From Streptomyces sp. DSM 15324 (lineage in GTDB: Bacteria; Actinomycetota; Actinomycetes; Streptomycetales; Streptomycetaceae): a DNA stretch of 64,000 nt. Numbering within the stretch: position 1 is the first letter of the stretch; every line of letters starts with the position of its first letter. Under the pieces are notes generated by a model that had not been told where the DNA came from, did not search any database, and saw nothing but the letters and a program-made list of their open reading frames with translations. Shown here piece after piece: positions 57,032-64,000 of the stretch. Both the position numbers and the translations under genes were made by a program. The stretch covers positions 124,001 to 188,000 of the forward strand of contig NZ_KQ949028.1 in NCBI RefSeq assembly GCF_001514285.1. The letters run 5' to 3'.

Positions 57032-59083
57032 ATGTCCTCGTACTTCCTGTTCCTCCTGCTCGGGCTCGGGTCCGGTGCCGTCTACGGCATCCTCGCCCTG
57101 GGCCTCGTTCTCAAGCACCGAAGCGCCGGAGTCGTCGACTTCGGCCACGGCGCCGTCGCGATGTTCGGCGCCTATGTCTTCCTCGACCTGCGCGACCGCG
57201 GCACCCTGCAGTTCCCCTGGATCGGCCTGCCGCACGCGTGGACCTTCTCCTCGTCGGGCCTGTCCACGCCGGTCGCGATGGCCGCGGCGCTCGTCTACAG
57301 CGCCCTTTTCGGCCTGCTGCTCTACGTCGTCGTATACCGCCCGCTGCAGCACGCCGCACCCCTGACCCGTGTCTGCGCCTCGGTGGGCGTCATGCTCGGT
57401 CTGCAGGCCATCGCCGTCCTCAACTTCGGCACCCAGGGCCGCTCCACGAACCCGATCCTGCCCACCTCGACGCTCAGCCTGGCCGGGGTCACCTTCCCGG
57501 TGGACCGGCTCTACTTCGCCGGCCTCGTCGTCGTGCTCGCGGCGGTCCTCGCGGCCGTCTACCGCTTCACTCCCTTCGGGCTGGCCACCCGTGCCGCCGC
57601 GGAGAACGACGCGGGCGCGGCGCTGATCGGGCTGTCCGCCCATCGCATCGCCGCCGTCAACTGGGTGATCGCCAGTGTCATGGCCGCGGCCGCCGGCATC
57701 CTCATCGCGCCGATATCGACCCTGGACCCGTCCTCGTACACCCTTTTCATCGTCCCCGCCCTGGGTGTCGCGCTCGTGGCCCGCTTCTCGTCCTTCGCCG
57801 TCACAGCCGCCGCCGGTCTCGTCCTCGGCATGGCCCAGTCGGAGATCACCAAACTGCTCACGGTGTGGACCTGGCTCCCCCAGCAGGGCGTGGCGCAAGG
57901 CCTCCCGTTCCTCGCCATCCTGATCGCCCTGCCGCTGCTGACGAAGCGTCTGGCGGCCCGGGGGGAGCTGGCGGAACTGCGCACGGCCACAGTGGGCCGG
58001 CCGGTACGTCCCGCACTGACCGCCGTACTGACCTTCGGCGCCGGCCTGCTCCTGCTCGCCGCCCTTCAGGGCTCGCTGCGCTCCGCGATGATCAACTCGA
58101 TCGGCACCGGCGTCATCTGTCTGTCGCTGGTCGTGCTCACCGGCTACGTCGGCCAGGTCTCGCTCGCCCAGATGTCGCTCGCCGGCATGAGCGCCTTCCT
58201 GCTCAGCCACCTCTCGCTGTCGTGGGGCGTACCGTTTCCGCTGTCCTTCCTGCTCGCCGCCGTGGGCGCGGTCCCGGTCGGGATCGTCGTCGGTCTGCCC
58301 GCGCTGCGTATCCGCGGGGTGCACCTGGCGATCATCACGCTGGCGGCGGGCTACACCCTCGACGCGCTGGTGTTCAACGCGACGTCGTTCACCGGTGGCC
58401 TGGCCGGCAAGGACGTGCCCTCGCCCCAGCTGTTCGGTCTCGACCTCGGTATCGCGCGCGGCGACGACTATCCACGTCTCATCTTCGGGGCGTTCGCCCT
58501 TTTCGTCGCCGTTCTCGCGGGCTGGATGGTGGCCCGGACACGCCTCGGGGCGCCTGGGCGGATGTTCCTGGCCGTGCGCTCCAACGAGCGGGCCGCGGCG
58601 GCCGCGGGTATCAACGTCTCCCGGGCCAAGCTGTCCGCCTTCGCGCTGTCCTCCTTCGTCGCGGGCATCGGCGGCTGTCTCCTCGCCTATCAGCAGGGCA
58701 CGGTCTCCCCGTCGCAGTTCGCCGTGTTCAACTCGCTCAGCCTGCTGGCCGTCGTCTACGTGGCCGGCGTCGGACGGATCACCGGAGCCGCCATGGCCGG
58801 TGTCATGTTCGCTCCCGCCGGGCTCTTCGTCAGTCTGCTGGACCGCTGGTTCCACATCGGCCAGTACCAGGGGCTGGTGGCCGGTATCGCCCTGACCCTG
58901 ACGGCCGTCCAGAACCCCGACGGAGTCTCCGGCCAACTCCTCGGTCCCAAGGGGCCGGTGGCCGCGGTCCGCCGTCTCGGCACCCGGATGTCCGCTTCCA
59001 AGGACACCGATGCACCCTCGCCGGCCCCCGACGACAACAACACACCGGCGACAGCCGACCCGCGCAGGACGGTGACCTCATGA
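57032..59083 (+). CDS. Fused LivH-LivM permease of a branched-chain-type ABC importer
   Basis: A protein of 683 residues. The N-terminal half (about 1-310) is a LivH-like permease (GAVYGILALGLVLKHRSAGVVDFGHGAVAMFGAYVF). The second (about 325-630) is LivM-like (VVLTGYVGQVSLAQMSLAGMSAFLLSHL, ALRIRGVHLAIITLAAGYTLDALVFNATSFTGG, FAVFNSLSLLAVVYVAGVGRITGAAMAG). The two are separate proteins in most bacteria. The start is ATG 57032; the last bases overlap the LivG start as ATGA. It forms the membrane channel with the LivG/LivF ATPases. Confidence 0.92.
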   Translation: MSSYFLFLLLGLGSGAVYGILALGLVLKHRSAGVVDFGHGAVAMFGAYVFLDLRDRGTLQFPWIGLPHAWTFSSSGLSTPVAMAAALVYSALFGLLLYVVVYRPLQHAAPLTRVCASVGVMLGLQAIAVLNFGTQGRSTNPILPTSTLSLAGVTFPVDRLYFAGLVVVLAAVLAAVYRFTPFGLATRAAAENDAGAALIGLSAHRIAAVNWVIASVMAAAAGILIAPISTLDPSSYTLFIVPALGVALVARFSSFAVTAAAGLVLGMAQSEITKLLTVWTWLPQQGVAQGLPFLAILIALPLLTKRLAARGELAELRTATVGRPVRPALTAVLTFGAGLLLLAALQGSLRSAMINSIGTGVICLSLVVLTGYVGQVSLAQMSLAGMSAFLLSHLSLSWGVPFPLSFLLAAVGAVPVGIVVGLPALRIRGVHLAIITLAAGYTLDALVFNATSFTGGLAGKDVPSPQLFGLDLGIARGDDYPRLIFGAFALFVAVLAGWMVARTRLGAPGRMFLAVRSNERAAAAAGINVSRAKLSAFALSSFVAGIGGCLLAYQQGTVSPSQFAVFNSLSLLAVVYVAGVGRITGAAMAGVMFAPAGLFVSLLDRWFHIGQYQGLVAGIALTLTAVQNPDGVSGQLLGPKGPVAAVRRLGTRMSASKDTDAPSPAPDDNNTPATADPRRTVTS

Positions 59084-59844
59084 CGCACTCGACGCTGCTC
59101 TCCGTGGACGGGTTGACCGTCGCGTACGGCGGTGTGACCGCGGTCGACGCCGTCACCTTCGCCGTCCCCGAGGCCCAGGTCACGGGCCTGATCGGCCCGA
59201 ACGGCGCGGGGAAGACCTCGTTGATCGACGCCCTGACGGGTTACACGCGCCCGGCGGCGGGGCGCGTTCTCCTCGACGGTACGGACATCACCCGGCGGCC
59301 GGCCCACTGGCGTGCCCGTCAGGGACTGACCCGGACCTTCCAGTCCGTGGAACTCTTCGACGACCTGACCGTCCGGGAGAACCTCCTCACCGCACGCGAG
59401 CGCACGGCTGCGGCCGCCCTCGGAAGTCTGACCCCTCGGCGTGCGAAAGCCTCCGACCACACATCGGATGTGGCACGGGCCCTCGAACTCACCGGCCTGG
59501 AAGCGGTTGCGGATCGCTATCCTGCCCAACTCACCCTGGGCCGACGGAAGTTGGTCGGGGTCGCGCGGGCGCTCGCCTCCCGGCCACGCCTGGTTCTGCT
59601 GGACGAGCCCGCGGCCGGGCTCGACAGTGACGAGAGCCAGGAGTTCGGCGCCCGGCTCCGCTTGCTCGCCGACGACGGTGTGGGCGTACTCCTCGTCGAC
59701 CATGACATGGGGCTCGTCCTGAGCACCTGTGACCAGGTCATGGTGCTGGACTTCGGCAGAGTGATCGCCTCCGGCCCCGCAGACGAGATCCGTCGGGACC
59801 CCGTCGTCATCTCCGCCTACCTGGGAAGCGAGGCCGCGGCATGA
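59080..59844 (+). CDS. LivG-type ABC importer ATPase
   Basis: A protein of 254 residues: Walker A LIGPNGAGKTSLIDAL, the LivG-type QGLTRTFQSVELFDDLTVRENLL, the signature region PAQLTLGRRKLVGVARALAS (LTLGR in place of LSGGQ, a variation common in LivG), Walker B LVLLDEPAAGLDSDE and switch LLVDHDMGLVL. Both ends overlap their neighbours by four bases, so the permease and both ATPases form one translationally coupled unit. Confidence 0.92.
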   Translation: MTHSTLLSVDGLTVAYGGVTAVDAVTFAVPEAQVTGLIGPNGAGKTSLIDALTGYTRPAAGRVLLDGTDITRRPAHWRARQGLTRTFQSVELFDDLTVRENLLTARERTAAAALGSLTPRRAKASDHTSDVARALELTGLEAVADRYPAQLTLGRRKLVGVARALASRPRLVLLDEPAAGLDSDESQEFGARLRLLADDGVGVLLVDHDMGLVLSTCDQVMVLDFGRVIASGPADEIRRDPVVISAYLGSEAAA

Positions 59845-60602
59845 CCAGCACCCTCACCGATGCGCTCGCCCTGCGACTGGACTCGCTCACGGCCGGATAC
59901 AACGGTGTGCCCGCCACGCGCGAGGTGACCTTGGAGGTGGCACCCGGCGAGGTCGTGGCGTTGCTCGGGCCCAACGGCGCGGGCAAGACGACCACCCTCG
60001 CGGCGGTCGTCGGGCTCGTGCAGACGATGCAGGGCACCGTGACGGTGCACGGCGAGCCGGTCGCCGGCAAACCCGTCCACCGCCTGGCCCGAGAGGGTGT
60101 GTCCTACGTCCCCGAAGGCCGGGCTCTGTTCTTCGGGCTCACCGTGCGCGAGCACATGGCCCTCGCCCGCTCTCGCGGCGGCGCGTCCGTCGACGAGATC
60201 CTCGACCTGATGCCCGAACTCCGCAAGTGCCTCGCCCGCAAGGCGGGCCTGCTCTCCGGGGGAGAACAGCAGATGCTCGCCATCGGGCGGGCCCTGGTGT
60301 CCCGCCCCAAGCTGCTGCTGGTGGACGAGCTGAGCCTCGGCCTGGCACCGGTCATCGTGCAGCGGCTGCTGCCGGTCCTGAGCCGTGCCGCGGGCGACAT
60401 GGGCGCGGGGGTGCTCTTCGTCGAGCAGCATGTGGCCCTCGCGCTCGGTGTCGCGGACCGTGCGTATGTGATGTCCCACGGCCGCATCGTCCTGACCGGC
60501 ACGGGCGCCGAACTCGCCGCGCGCCGAGACCTGCTGACGGCCAGCTACCTCGGTGAGTCGGCGGGCGGTGATGCCGCAGAACCAGCCGACAAGGAGGGGT
60601 GA
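59841..60602 (+). CDS. LivF-type ABC importer ATPase
   Basis: A protein of 253 residues: Walker A LLGPNGAGKTTTLAAVVGLV, VSYVPEGRALFFGLTVREHMAL (LivF-specific PEGR), signature LLSGGEQQMLAIGRALVSRPKLLLVDELSLGLAP and VLFVEQHVALALGVADRAYVMSHG. It pairs with the LivG-type subunit encoded just upstream to drive import. Confidence 0.93.
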   Translation: MTSTLTDALALRLDSLTAGYNGVPATREVTLEVAPGEVVALLGPNGAGKTTTLAAVVGLVQTMQGTVTVHGEPVAGKPVHRLAREGVSYVPEGRALFFGLTVREHMALARSRGGASVDEILDLMPELRKCLARKAGLLSGGEQQMLAIGRALVSRPKLLLVDELSLGLAPVIVQRLLPVLSRAAGDMGAGVLFVEQHVALALGVADRAYVMSHGRIVLTGTGAELAARRDLLTASYLGESAGGDAAEPADKEG

Positions 60603-60678
60603 TCAGACCCCGCTCGCCATCCGCACTCCGGCGGCCGCAGTCACCTTGTGGCCGCCTTCCCATGACTTGAGGATCCAC

Positions 60679-61119
60679 ATGCTCCACATCGTCTCGCTCG
60701 GCCTGGACGACGCCGTACTGCTCGCGGACGCCACGGTCGCGGCTTCGCACCGCGCGGGCATCACCGTGGCGGTCGCCGTGGTCGACGCCTCAGGGCAGCT
60801 CGTCGTCCTTCACCGCATGGACGGCACCCAGCCCGCCGGTGTCGACATCGCCCTCGCGAAGGCACGCACCGCGGCGGGGTTCCGCAAGCCGAGCAAGCAC
60901 TTCGAGGACATCGCGGCATCCGGCGGGCGTCCGGGCCTGCTCGGTCTGCCGGAGATGTTCGGCGGGATCGCCGTCGAGGGCGGTGTCCCGGTGTGGGTGC
61001 CCGCGCGGGACGGTCGCCCCGCAGTGTGCGTGGGCGCTCTCGGCGTCTCCGGAGGGCGCTCCGACCAGGACGCAGAGGTGGCCGAGGAGGCCATCGAGGC
61101 CTTCCTCAAGACGCTCTGA
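60679..61119 (+). CDS. GlcG/HbpS-like (DUF336) protein
   Basis: A protein of 146 residues: LDDAVLLADATVAASHRAGITVAVAVVDASGQLVVLHRMDGTQPAGVDIALAKARTAAGF at the N-terminus, then LPEMFGGIAVEGGVPVWV and GALGVSGGRSDQDAEVAEEAIEAF. This is the compact GlcG/HbpS fold; HbpS of Streptomyces binds heme and degrades it, while many relatives in catabolic clusters have no known role. No export signal is present, unlike HbpS itself. The start is ATG 60679 with GAGGATC. It ends the plus-strand transport operon at a strong terminator. Confidence 0.85.
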   Translation: MLHIVSLGLDDAVLLADATVAASHRAGITVAVAVVDASGQLVVLHRMDGTQPAGVDIALAKARTAAGFRKPSKHFEDIAASGGRPGLLGLPEMFGGIAVEGGVPVWVPARDGRPAVCVGALGVSGGRSDQDAEVAEEAIEAFLKTL

Positions 61120-61140
61120 CCGCCTGCTGTCAACTGGCAT

Positions 61141-61183
61141 GAAGAGAGGGAGCCGGCCCGTGACGGGCCGGCTCCCTCTCTTC
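61141..61183. terminator. Bidirectional terminator with 20-bp arms
   Basis: GAAGAGAGGGAGCCGGCCCG, loop TGA, CGGGCCGGCTCCCTCTCTTC: a perfect 20-bp stem between two converging operons (stops at 61119 and 61194). Confidence 0.88.
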
Positions 61184-61193
61184 GTCGTGCGGG

Positions 61194-62042
61194 TCAGGCG
61201 GTCGGTGCGGAGAACCGCTGACGGATCTCGCCGATCCCCGGGATCCGGCTGACCAGTTCGTCGCCTACGGTGAGGTAACGCGGAGGGTTCATCCGGTTGC
61301 CGACACCGGCGGGTGTGCCCGTGAAGACGAGGTCACCCGGCAGCAGGGGCACGATGGCCGAGAGCCTCGCGATCAGCTCGGGAACCGGGAAGATCATCGA
61401 CTTGGTGCGGTCGTGCTGGACGACCTCGCCGTTGAGCAGGCCCGTGATCTCCAGATCGTCCGGATCGTCGAACTCGTCCGGGGTGACGAGAACCGGTCCC
61501 GTCGGCCCGAACCCGGGGAAGGACTTCCCCAGGCTGAACTGGGCCGGCTTCCCGGCCAGCTGGACGACTCGCTCGGATAGGTCCTGCCCGACCGTCAGCC
61601 CCGCGACGCTCTCCCAGGCACGGTCCTCGGACACACGGTGGGTGTGTGCGCCGATCACCGCGACCAGCTCGACCTCCCAGTCGACCTTGCCCGGGGGCAG
61701 TTCGACCGTGACCTCGGGGCCGGTGATGCACGTCGGGAACTTGGTGAAGACCAGAGGTTCGTCCGGCGGCGTGTAACCGGCCTCCGCCGCGTGGGGCGGG
61801 TAGTTGAGGGCGACGGCGAACACCTGACGAGGGCGTGGCACGGGAGCGCCGAGCGCGTCGGGGGCGACGGGCAGCCCGTATGCGTCACGGGACAGGCCGC
61901 CGGCCCATTCCCGCAGCTCCTGCCAGCTGTCGAACAGCGCCATCGGGTCGGACGAGAACCGTGCCTGCGACGCCGTGGCGATGTCGGCCGCCCAGCTTCC
62001 CTCGACCAGGACAGCGCGTCCGTCGAGTACCGCGAGCCTCAC
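61194..62042 (-). CDS. FAH-family hydrolase, close paralogue of the one at 32.3 kb
   Basis: A protein of 282 residues with the FAH core: NYPPHAAEAG, VFTKFPTCITGPEVTVELP, VDWEVELVAVIG (metal Glu), VAGLTVGQDLSER, SLGKSFPGFGPTGPVLV and PLLPGDLVFTGTPAGVG. It is much closer to the FAH protein at 32273-33151 (long identical stretches) than to its own operon neighbour. The start is GTG 62042, overlapping the upstream stop as GTGA. Expected role: metal-dependent hydrolysis or hydration of an oxo-acid ring-cleavage product. Confidence 0.9.
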   Translation of the reverse strand: MRLAVLDGRAVLVEGSWAADIATASQARFSSDPMALFDSWQELREWAGGLSRDAYGLPVAPDALGAPVPRPRQVFAVALNYPPHAAEAGYTPPDEPLVFTKFPTCITGPEVTVELPPGKVDWEVELVAVIGAHTHRVSEDRAWESVAGLTVGQDLSERVVQLAGKPAQFSLGKSFPGFGPTGPVLVTPDEFDDPDDLEITGLLNGEVVQHDRTKSMIFPVPELIARLSAIVPLLPGDLVFTGTPAGVGNRMNPPRYLTVGDELVSRIPGIGEIRQRFSAPTA

Positions 62043-62911
62043 CAGTCCACCTTCTGCGGTACGGGGGTGCCGTGGCCCTCTTCCCAGCTGACGATGCGGT
62101 TGCGCAGGACGCCGAGGCGCTCCACCTCGGCCTCGATGACGTCACCCGGCTTGAGGTACATGTCGGGGTCGCCGCTGAAGCCCGCGACGCCCTGGACGGT
62201 GCCGGTGGTGATCAGGTCGCCGGCGCTGTAGCCCTGCGGGGAGTGGTAGGCGACCAGGTGCGGGATGGAGACGGACATCCGGCTGGTGTTGGACTTCTGG
62301 CGGACCTTGCCGTTGACGCGCAGTTCCATGCCGAGGTTCTGTGCGTCGGGGATCTCGTCGGCGGTGACGATGTAGGGGCCGACGGGGCAGAAGGTGTCGA
62401 TGGCCTTGCAGAAGGAGAAGACCCCGGACTCCATCTCGCGGCGCTGGATGTCGCGGGCGGTGATGTCGTTGAAGACGACGTATCCGGCGATGTGGTCGGG
62501 GGCGTCGTCCACGCCGAAGAACTTGCCGGGCTTGCCGATGACGACCGCGATCTCCAGCTCGTAGTCCAGTTCGGTGGTGAGGTGCTCGGGGTAGATGACC
62601 GGCTCGTCCGGGCCGACGATCGCGTCGACGTTCTGGAAGAAGACGATGCCCTTGTGCATGGGGTGCGACCAGTCGACGTTCTTCGACTCGTCCTCGTGCT
62701 CACGGAAGTTGCCGGAAGTGTGGAAGAACTTCTTCGGCACGATCGGCGCCCGCAGCTTGACGTCGTCGAGGGCGATGCGCTCGCCGGTCTCCGAGACCTT
62801 GCCGTCGAGCTCGAAGTACTCGCGTGTTGAGCCGACCTCCAGAGGGAGGACGAGCTGCTCCTCCAGCTCCAGCCTGCCGACGCGTCCTTCGTCGAAGGTG
62901 ACCAGCTTCAT
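62039..62911 (-). CDS. FAH-family hydrolase (second type)
   Basis: A protein of 290 residues. SGNFREHEDESKNV, PEHLTTELDYELEIAVVIGKPGKFFGV (metal Glu pair), GYVVFNDITARDIQRREM and DLITTGTVQGVAGFSGDP follow the FAH core, but the sequence is clearly diverged from the paralogue at 61194. It is probably active on a different oxo-dienoate or lactone. ATG 62911 overlaps the upstream stop (ATGA). The three minus-strand genes 63555-61194 are fully coupled. Confidence 0.9.
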   Translation of the reverse strand: MKLVTFDEGRVGRLELEEQLVLPLEVGSTREYFELDGKVSETGERIALDDVKLRAPIVPKKFFHTSGNFREHEDESKNVDWSHPMHKGIVFFQNVDAIVGPDEPVIYPEHLTTELDYELEIAVVIGKPGKFFGVDDAPDHIAGYVVFNDITARDIQRREMESGVFSFCKAIDTFCPVGPYIVTADEIPDAQNLGMELRVNGKVRQKSNTSRMSVSIPHLVAYHSPQGYSAGDLITTGTVQGVAGFSGDPDMYLKPGDVIEAEVERLGVLRNRIVSWEEGHGTPVPQKVDW

Positions 62912-63555
62912 GTGTTCCGCCTGTCCGATGGTGATGGGTGAAGGGTGGTGGTGGGTAGGGATGGCAGTTCTGCGGCCGTCTGGTCGGCCGACGGTCCTTC
63001 GCCGGCGAAGACGCGCAGCTGGAGGGCGAGCAGGCCGTAGTACCCGACCAGCGTGGTGAGCTCGAAGAGGCCGCGCGAGCCCAGCGTCCGTACGGCGTCG
63101 TCGTACTCCTCGTCGGTCAGTTCCCCGGTGAGGATGAGGGCTTGTGTGATCCGCAGTGCGGTCTGCTCGGTCGGATCCGTGAGAGGGGGTACGGCTCCGA
63201 CGCGCAGTGCGGCCATCACGCGGTCGCTCAGTCCGCACGTGCGCCCCACGGCCTCGTGGGCTTCGCGCTCGAAGTCACTGTTCCAGTGGGCAGCGACGGC
63301 GAGGATGGCCATCTCGCGCACCCGGTCGGTCAGGACGCTGTCGTAGCGCACGGCGCTGCCCACGGCCTGCACGGCGTGACCCACCGGGGGGCTCAGGAGC
63401 ATCGCGTTGAACGGGCCGCGCAGACGGCCGTCCGCGTCGGCCAGGGCGAACGACTGTGGTCCCGCCGCGCGGCGTCCGCCCGTGATGGCCTGGTAGACCT
63501 CCGTCTGCTGCCCGTCGAGTTCTCCGGGCAGCAGCCCGGCCAGTCGAGCCCTCAT
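62908..63555 (-). CDS. Carboxymuconolactone decarboxylase-like (AhpD-fold) protein
   Basis: A protein of 215 residues, all helical: GPFNAMLLSPPVGHAVQAVGSAVRYDSVLTDRVREMAILAVAAHWNSDFEREAHEAVGRTCGLSD is the CMD core. The CxxC of peroxidase-active AhpD is absent (AHWNSDF in that area), so decarboxylase- or hydrolase-type chemistry is more likely. I chose ATG 63555 because GGAG lies five bases upstream; GTG 63561 is too close. First gene of the operon; the dyad at 63625-63646 lies 70 bases upstream. Confidence 0.85.
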   Translation of the reverse strand: MRARLAGLLPGELDGQQTEVYQAITGGRRAAGPQSFALADADGRLRGPFNAMLLSPPVGHAVQAVGSAVRYDSVLTDRVREMAILAVAAHWNSDFEREAHEAVGRTCGLSDRVMAALRVGAVPPLTDPTEQTALRITQALILTGELTDEEYDDAVRTLGSRGLFELTTLVGYYGLLALQLRVFAGEGPSADQTAAELPSLPTTTLHPSPSDRRNT

Positions 63556-63624
63556 CAGCACTCCTTCGGCCGTTTCATCGATCTGTCCTCACCCTAACGT
63601 CTGGATTCGCTACGCAAAAGAAGG

Positions 63625-63646
63625 TTTCGCATGACGAAAGTCATGC
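63625..63646. promoter_or_regulatory. Overlapping dyads upstream of the FAH/CMD operon
   Basis: GCATGAC-GAAA-GTCATGC (63629-63646) overlaps TTTCG-CATGA-CGAAA (63625-63639). It contains a CGAAAG half similar to the GAAAG dyads of this cluster and sits in the likely promoter of the minus-strand operon. Confidence 0.5.
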
Positions 63647-64000
63647 TTCCGGAAAGTGAGAATTGGCAGGCCCGTGTCCCGGACCCCAACTCCGTCAGCA
63701 GAAAGCGAGCTGCCGACGGAGTTCCGTCTCGCCGCCACGCTGATAACCGAGGGGTTCCTTGAGTGACTGCTCGACGGCTCATGCCATCCCGCCCCCAAGG
63801 TCCTGACCCTCGGTCTCTCCGCGCTGCGCGGCCTCGGTCTGGTGCAGCTGGCGGAAGGTCCCCTGCGCCGCCTGGCCGAAGCGACCGCCTGACGGCGAAC
63901 ATGGGGACGCTGCCCGACGACCGCGTTCTCCGTCTCGTCCGGCTGCGCAACGGCGACCTGGTCACCGCCAATATCCAGGTGGGATCGCGCCTTGCGGCGG
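63647..64000. other. Right-edge region: hairpin, small relics and a possible gene start
   Basis: An imperfect hairpin, AACTCCGTC.../...GACGGAGTT, spans 63688-63723. On the plus strand ELPTEFRLAATLITEGFLE ends in a stop at 63761, and a second short coding-like piece (VLTLGLSALRGLGLVQLAEGPLRRLAEATA) ends at 63893; I recognise neither. ATG 63901 opens a frame (MGTLPDDRVLRLVRLRNGDLV) that runs off the window and may be a real gene start, but there is too little to name. Confidence 0.35.

Overview
The window reads as chromosomal DNA of a Streptomyces or close actinomycete. It is very GC-rich with third-position GC bias, uses many GTG starts, and has many four-base ATGA/GTGA stop-start overlaps. 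Its families are typical of the group: OmpR and NarL two-component pairs, COG4705 membrane proteins, BlaI/M56 pairs, IS3 and IS200 insertion sequences and a DUF6192-like gene. I see no rRNA, tRNA or CRISPR array.

1-11.1 kb is a cell-envelope region. Two COG4705 membrane proteins are followed by a minus-strand operon (DedA, two PAP2 phosphatases, OmpR-type regulator, histidine kinase) running away from a GT-C-like membrane glycosyltransferase. Next come a polysaccharide deacetylase and an MGDG-synthase-type glycosyltransferase, divergent from a BlaI repressor and an M56 (BlaR1-like) peptidase. Three copies of CTAC-N5-GTAG lie in the two divergent promoter regions, which ties the block into one probable BlaI regulon.

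11.1-18.5 kb is a foreign or plasmid-like island: a DyP-peroxidase tail, a decayed tyrosine integrase, an unknown ORF, a ParA-type partition locus with two related small-protein modules and a 24-bp palindrome, a triple-HTH protein, a large winged-helix (Rep-like) protein, about 1 kb of non-coding DNA and an IS5-type transposase remnant. 18.5-22.4 kb holds a hotdog thioesterase/HxlR pair, an intact IS3-family element with a textbook -1 frameshift site, and decayed sequence.

22.4-37.1 kb is a catabolic cluster for an aromatic or phenolic compound: MFS importer, two TetR regulators, flavin reductases, an acyl-CoA-dehydrogenase-fold monooxygenase, SnoaL-like proteins, FAH hydrolase, extradiol-type VOC dioxygenase and acetoacetyl-CoA synthetase. 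A shared 21-bp operator occurs at its main promoters. The cluster is eroding: a duplicate monooxygenase, an enoyl-CoA hydratase, a 3-hydroxyacyl-CoA dehydrogenase and a third TetR are broken. It ends at a recombination junction near 37.1 kb with a broken DUF6192-like gene.

38.0-48.6 kb holds envelope glycosyltransferases (GT2-GtrA, YkcAB-like GT39) with an OmpR/kinase pair, a patch of gene debris including an in-frame IS200-TnpA/kinase chimera, and a NarL/kinase/ABC exporter operon behind a perfect 36-bp palindrome.

48.9-63.6 kb is a second catabolic and uptake cluster: amidohydrolase, SDR, alpha/beta hydrolase, exported VOC protein, ThDP-dependent enzyme, branched-chain-type ABC importer with fused permeases, GlcG/HbpS-like protein, two FAH hydrolases and a carboxymuconolactone-decarboxylase-like protein. 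GAAAG/CTTTC inverted repeats occur near its promoters. One FAH protein is a close paralogue of the FAH protein of the first cluster.
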